The notes beneath the pieces were generated by a model. It was given only the letters and a program-made list of their open reading frames with translations. It searched no databases and was not told the DNA's origin. A stretch of DNA of 54,410 nt from Ignavibacteriota bacterium (lineage in GTDB: Bacteria; Bacteroidota; Ignavibacteria; Tepidaquicellales; OLB5). The stretch's first letter is position 1, and every line of letters begins with the position of its first letter. The position numbers and the translations under genes are program-made. Location of the stretch: positions 1-54,410 of the forward strand of contig RPQH01000022.1 of assembly GCA_003820375.1 (NCBI GenBank), written 5' to 3'. Shown here piece after piece: positions 52,201 through 54,410 of this stretch.

Positions 52201-52344
52201 CTGTATTGATTATTTGTCATTTCTGAAAAGGCTGGAACCCAATTAACAAATGGAATTTAAGCGAATATAAATCGAACTATGTAAATTATTGCTTTGAACA
52301 TAACAACACTTATTGTTAACTTTTAAAAATAAAAACCTAGACAA

Positions 52345-53121
52345 GTGAAAAGTGTCTCAATATTTTCCATTCTATTATTAATATACAGTCATGCATTTTC
52401 TCAAGATACAACTGCAAAACATTCATTACAATTAATTGTTGGATTGAGTGACTTTCATGTAAGAGATGAATTTGCTTCATCTTTAATATATAGGAATACA
52501 AATTTCGCTGTTGAAGGTGAATATATGATAAAGACTGATAAAAGCATCCAGAGTTTTCAATTAGCGGGATATAATGCTGTTCTTAAAACTAATTTAGAGA
52601 AATATGATGCAGAAAATTTCAGAGTAAGCTTCAGGTATAATTATCTTCATAATATATCAAAGTATAAAATTTGGGGTAATGACTTAAATATTTTTTTAGG
52701 GGGCGGGGGGTATTCCCTTCTAAATTTTTCTCAGTACAATGAATATATTTCTGAGTATGGAGTACTTACAGAATCTTGGTACTGGGTACATTCGGCAGAG
52801 GTATCAGCTTTTGCTAATTACAATACCGGTTCAAACAATCTCGGTTTTGCAGCAGATTTTTCATTAATATCTAATGTATCAAGACCTCAATATTCTTATA
52901 TTCCCGGCACGTACCGGTATTCACACATCAATCCGTTTGGAAAAATGGAAGTATTCTGGAATAACCCTTCTGTACATATAAAAATTATATATGGATATCA
53001 ATTAAGCAGCCGGTTTCAGATTCTGGCACAATATAATTTTCAATATTCTTACTTTGATGAACCCCGCATAATCGGATTGTATATGAATAATTTTTTAACA
53101 GGAGTCCGGTTATCATTATGA
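52345..53121 (+). CDS. Secreted, probably outer-membrane barrel-like protein
   Basis: A 258-residue protein of no recognised family. GTG start; signal peptide ~1-19 (VSIFSILLLIYSHAFS). The mature part consists of alternating polar and aromatic strands (NFAVEGEYMI, QSFQLAGYNAVLK, FRVSFRYNYLHN, NIFLGGGGYSLLN, SHINPFGKMEVFW, FQILAQYNFQYSYF) as in 8- to 12-strand outer-membrane barrels, and it ends in GVRLSL with a terminal hydrophobic residue. The stop overlaps the start of the S41 peptidase gene by 4 bp (ATGA), so they are coupled and may work together at the envelope. Confidence 0.7.
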   Translation: MKSVSIFSILLLIYSHAFSQDTTAKHSLQLIVGLSDFHVRDEFASSLIYRNTNFAVEGEYMIKTDKSIQSFQLAGYNAVLKTNLEKYDAENFRVSFRYNYLHNISKYKIWGNDLNIFLGGGGYSLLNFSQYNEYISEYGVLTESWYWVHSAEVSAFANYNTGSNNLGFAADFSLISNVSRPQYSYIPGTYRYSHINPFGKMEVFWNNPSVHIKIIYGYQLSSRFQILAQYNFQYSYFDEPRIIGLYMNNFLTGVRLSL

Positions 53122-54170
53122 ATAAATACATTTTAATCATAAAAAAGTATTTGCTAATCCTGGTTTGTTTTCTTCCGTTAATTTCGTGCGAAGATTTGAT
53201 ATTAGGTCCTGACCCCGAAAATACACCAACAAATAATTTCAATATACTCTGGAAAGAATTTGACAGATATTATCCATCCTTTATTGTGAGAAACATAAAA
53301 TGGGACAGCTTATATACTTGTTACAGCTCCAGAATTAATAATGACTGCACTGATAAAGAACTTTGGCAAATTATTAAATCTTTACTTTACAATTTTAATG
53401 ACGGGCATGTTACTATATATAATACCAACTCAATATATTATAACTCATCTCACAGGAATTCAAATGAATATGAATTCAACTTAGATGTGGTACAATCCAT
53501 ATACCTGGATAGAAATTTTCACTCAGCCGGAAAAGGTAATTTCACTTATGGAAGGTTTCCCGGTGATTCAATAGGATATTTACACATTGCTGCTTTTAGC
53601 GGACTTTCAGATTGGGCAAAAGATATTGATAATATTATATCCGGCTTATCAGATGTTAATACATTAATAATTGATATAAGAAATAACAGAGGAGGTCATG
53701 TACCAAATTTTAGTTATATCGCAGCAAGCTTTACTGATAAAGATATAACCTTCAGAAAAGAAATTGCAAGAAATGGTCCAAAGCACAGTGATTTTACTTC
53801 TCCTGTTACACAAACAATTTCTCCGCGGAAATCTTCTCCAAATTTTACAAAGCAAATTATTCTACTGACAAACCGGGTAACCGCAAGTGCTTCTGAAATG
53901 TTTGCATTATTTTTTAAGCAGCTTCCTTATTCGATACAAATTGGTGATTCGACTTCAGGTTCGATAGGACTGATAAGAGGATTTCAATTACCTAACGGCT
54001 GGTTATACGAAATGCCGGATGGGCTTACTTTAACAATGGACGACAAAAGCTTAGAAGGTATTGGTGTTGTACCGGATATTTATGTAAGAAATACTGAGGA
54101 AGAAATATTCAGAGGTTATGACCGCGTTCTTGAGACTGCGCTTGAATATATCTCGGGATGGAAAAAATAA
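53118..54170 (+). CDS. S41-family peptidase, lipoprotein
   Basis: A 350-residue tail-specific-protease-like enzyme. A lipobox (LPLISC, Cys24) follows the signal peptide, so it is membrane-anchored outside the cytoplasm. Residues ~40-110 are an N-terminal helical domain (NILWKEFDRYYPSF, LLYNFNDGHVTIY). The catalytic domain ~145-330 contains LIIDIRNNRGGH and TNRVTASASEMFALFFKQ, where Ser257 is the probable nucleophile. No PDZ domain is obvious. It is co-translated with the preceding barrel-like protein. Substrate unknown. Confidence 0.88.
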   Translation: MNKYILIIKKYLLILVCFLPLISCEDLILGPDPENTPTNNFNILWKEFDRYYPSFIVRNIKWDSLYTCYSSRINNDCTDKELWQIIKSLLYNFNDGHVTIYNTNSIYYNSSHRNSNEYEFNLDVVQSIYLDRNFHSAGKGNFTYGRFPGDSIGYLHIAAFSGLSDWAKDIDNIISGLSDVNTLIIDIRNNRGGHVPNFSYIAASFTDKDITFRKEIARNGPKHSDFTSPVTQTISPRKSSPNFTKQIILLTNRVTASASEMFALFFKQLPYSIQIGDSTSGSIGLIRGFQLPNGWLYEMPDGLTLTMDDKSLEGIGVVPDIYVRNTEEEIFRGYDRVLETALEYISGWKK

Positions 54171-54293
54171 ATAACAAACTTGTGCTTTCCCCAATCAGCA
54201 ACAGGCAAATAAATCCCTGAGTAGATAGTCACCTTACGCAAATCATAAATCAATTTGTTACGAAAAAAATATACGTGTAATTTCAGCTCCTGT

Positions 54294-54342
54294 CCTCACC
54301 CCCCGACCCCCTCTCCTATGATAGGTGTTAGGAGAGGGGGAG
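54294..54342. repeat. REP-like palindrome near the window end
   Basis: CCTCACCCCCC, CCCCTCTCC, a 14-bp centre, then GGAGAGGGGGAG. A further inverted half (CTCCCCCTCTCC) lies at 54394-54405, where the window ends, so this is probably another paired element like that at 35920-36248. Confidence 0.7.
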
Positions 54343-54410
54343 TTCCTTTTACTTTTAAGATTTTATTATTACTCAAGTTCTATATTTTTATGTCTCCCCC
54401 TCTCCTTTCA

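Noticed and set aside
1..54410. tRNA or rRNA genes
   Set aside because: I looked through the gaps for GGTTCGAATC-like T-arms with matching acceptor stems and for conserved rRNA words and found none that hold up. A covariance-model search would settle it.

Overview
The window looks like a chromosomal segment from an AT-rich member of the Ignavibacteria / Bacteroidetes-Chlorobi group. Eight predicted secreted proteins end in the type IX secretion (T9SS) sorting domain in the style usual there (NYPNPFNPxTxIxF, then LKIYDxxGKEVxTLVN, SGVYFYK and a terminal Lys). One promoter class carries the TAnnTTTG element known from Bacteroidetes, yet many genes also have a good Shine-Dalgarno (AAAGGA, GGAG), which fits Ignavibacteria better than classical Bacteroidetes. 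No rRNA, tRNA, CRISPR array, prophage or intact insertion sequence was seen. Several starts are GTG or TTG.

Region 1 (1-17.4 kb) is the most unusual part. Seven paralogous genes, all on the minus strand, each encode a ~660-residue secreted alpha/beta hydrolase of the X-Pro dipeptidyl-peptidase (S15)/CocE type with an intact Ser-Asp-His triad and a T9SS tail. At least five of them have their own hairpin terminator. The first three share a distinctive promoter (GGCGAC, exactly 22 bp, TATATTTG). A possible 27-residue membrane peptide gene follows the seventh copy. Then come 1.5 kb of repeats, a TonB-dependent receptor and a secreted protein with a Lys-Asp tail.

Region 2 (22-34.5 kb) is mostly plus-strand housekeeping and defence: a DNA methyltransferase with a PmeII-like restriction endonuclease, uvrC, a YjbR-family protein, a ParE/Phd toxin-antitoxin pair on the minus strand, an ABC exporter half-transporter, apaG, an M61 peptidase (minus), a DUF427 protein translationally coupled to a 2-hydroxyacid dehydrogenase, and a divergent peptide deformylase next to a CapA-like protein (both minus).

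Region 3 (35.7-41.2 kb) is repeat-rich: REP-like palindromes, a 48-bp tandem triplication at the end of a T9SS FG-GAP protein, an orphan helical protein followed by nested repeats, and the second copy of a ~550-bp dispersed non-coding element whose first copy lies at 18.4-19.0 kb.

Region 4 (41.2-54.4 kb) holds mtaB and a SixA-like phosphatase (plus); a site-2 protease, rimO, msrA and a membrane protein (minus); a second toxin-antitoxin cassette flanked by 20-bp direct repeats; a nitrogen cluster of an Lrp/AsnC regulator and two glutamine synthetases, preceded by ndk (all minus); and an outer-membrane-like protein coupled to an S41 peptidase (plus).

A theme of the window is that tandem repeats start at or within a few bases of stop codons (at least six genes). 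The features that look least described are the seven-gene secreted hydrolase array with its shared promoter, the 9-bp 'word' arrays after stop codons, and the dispersed non-coding element pair.
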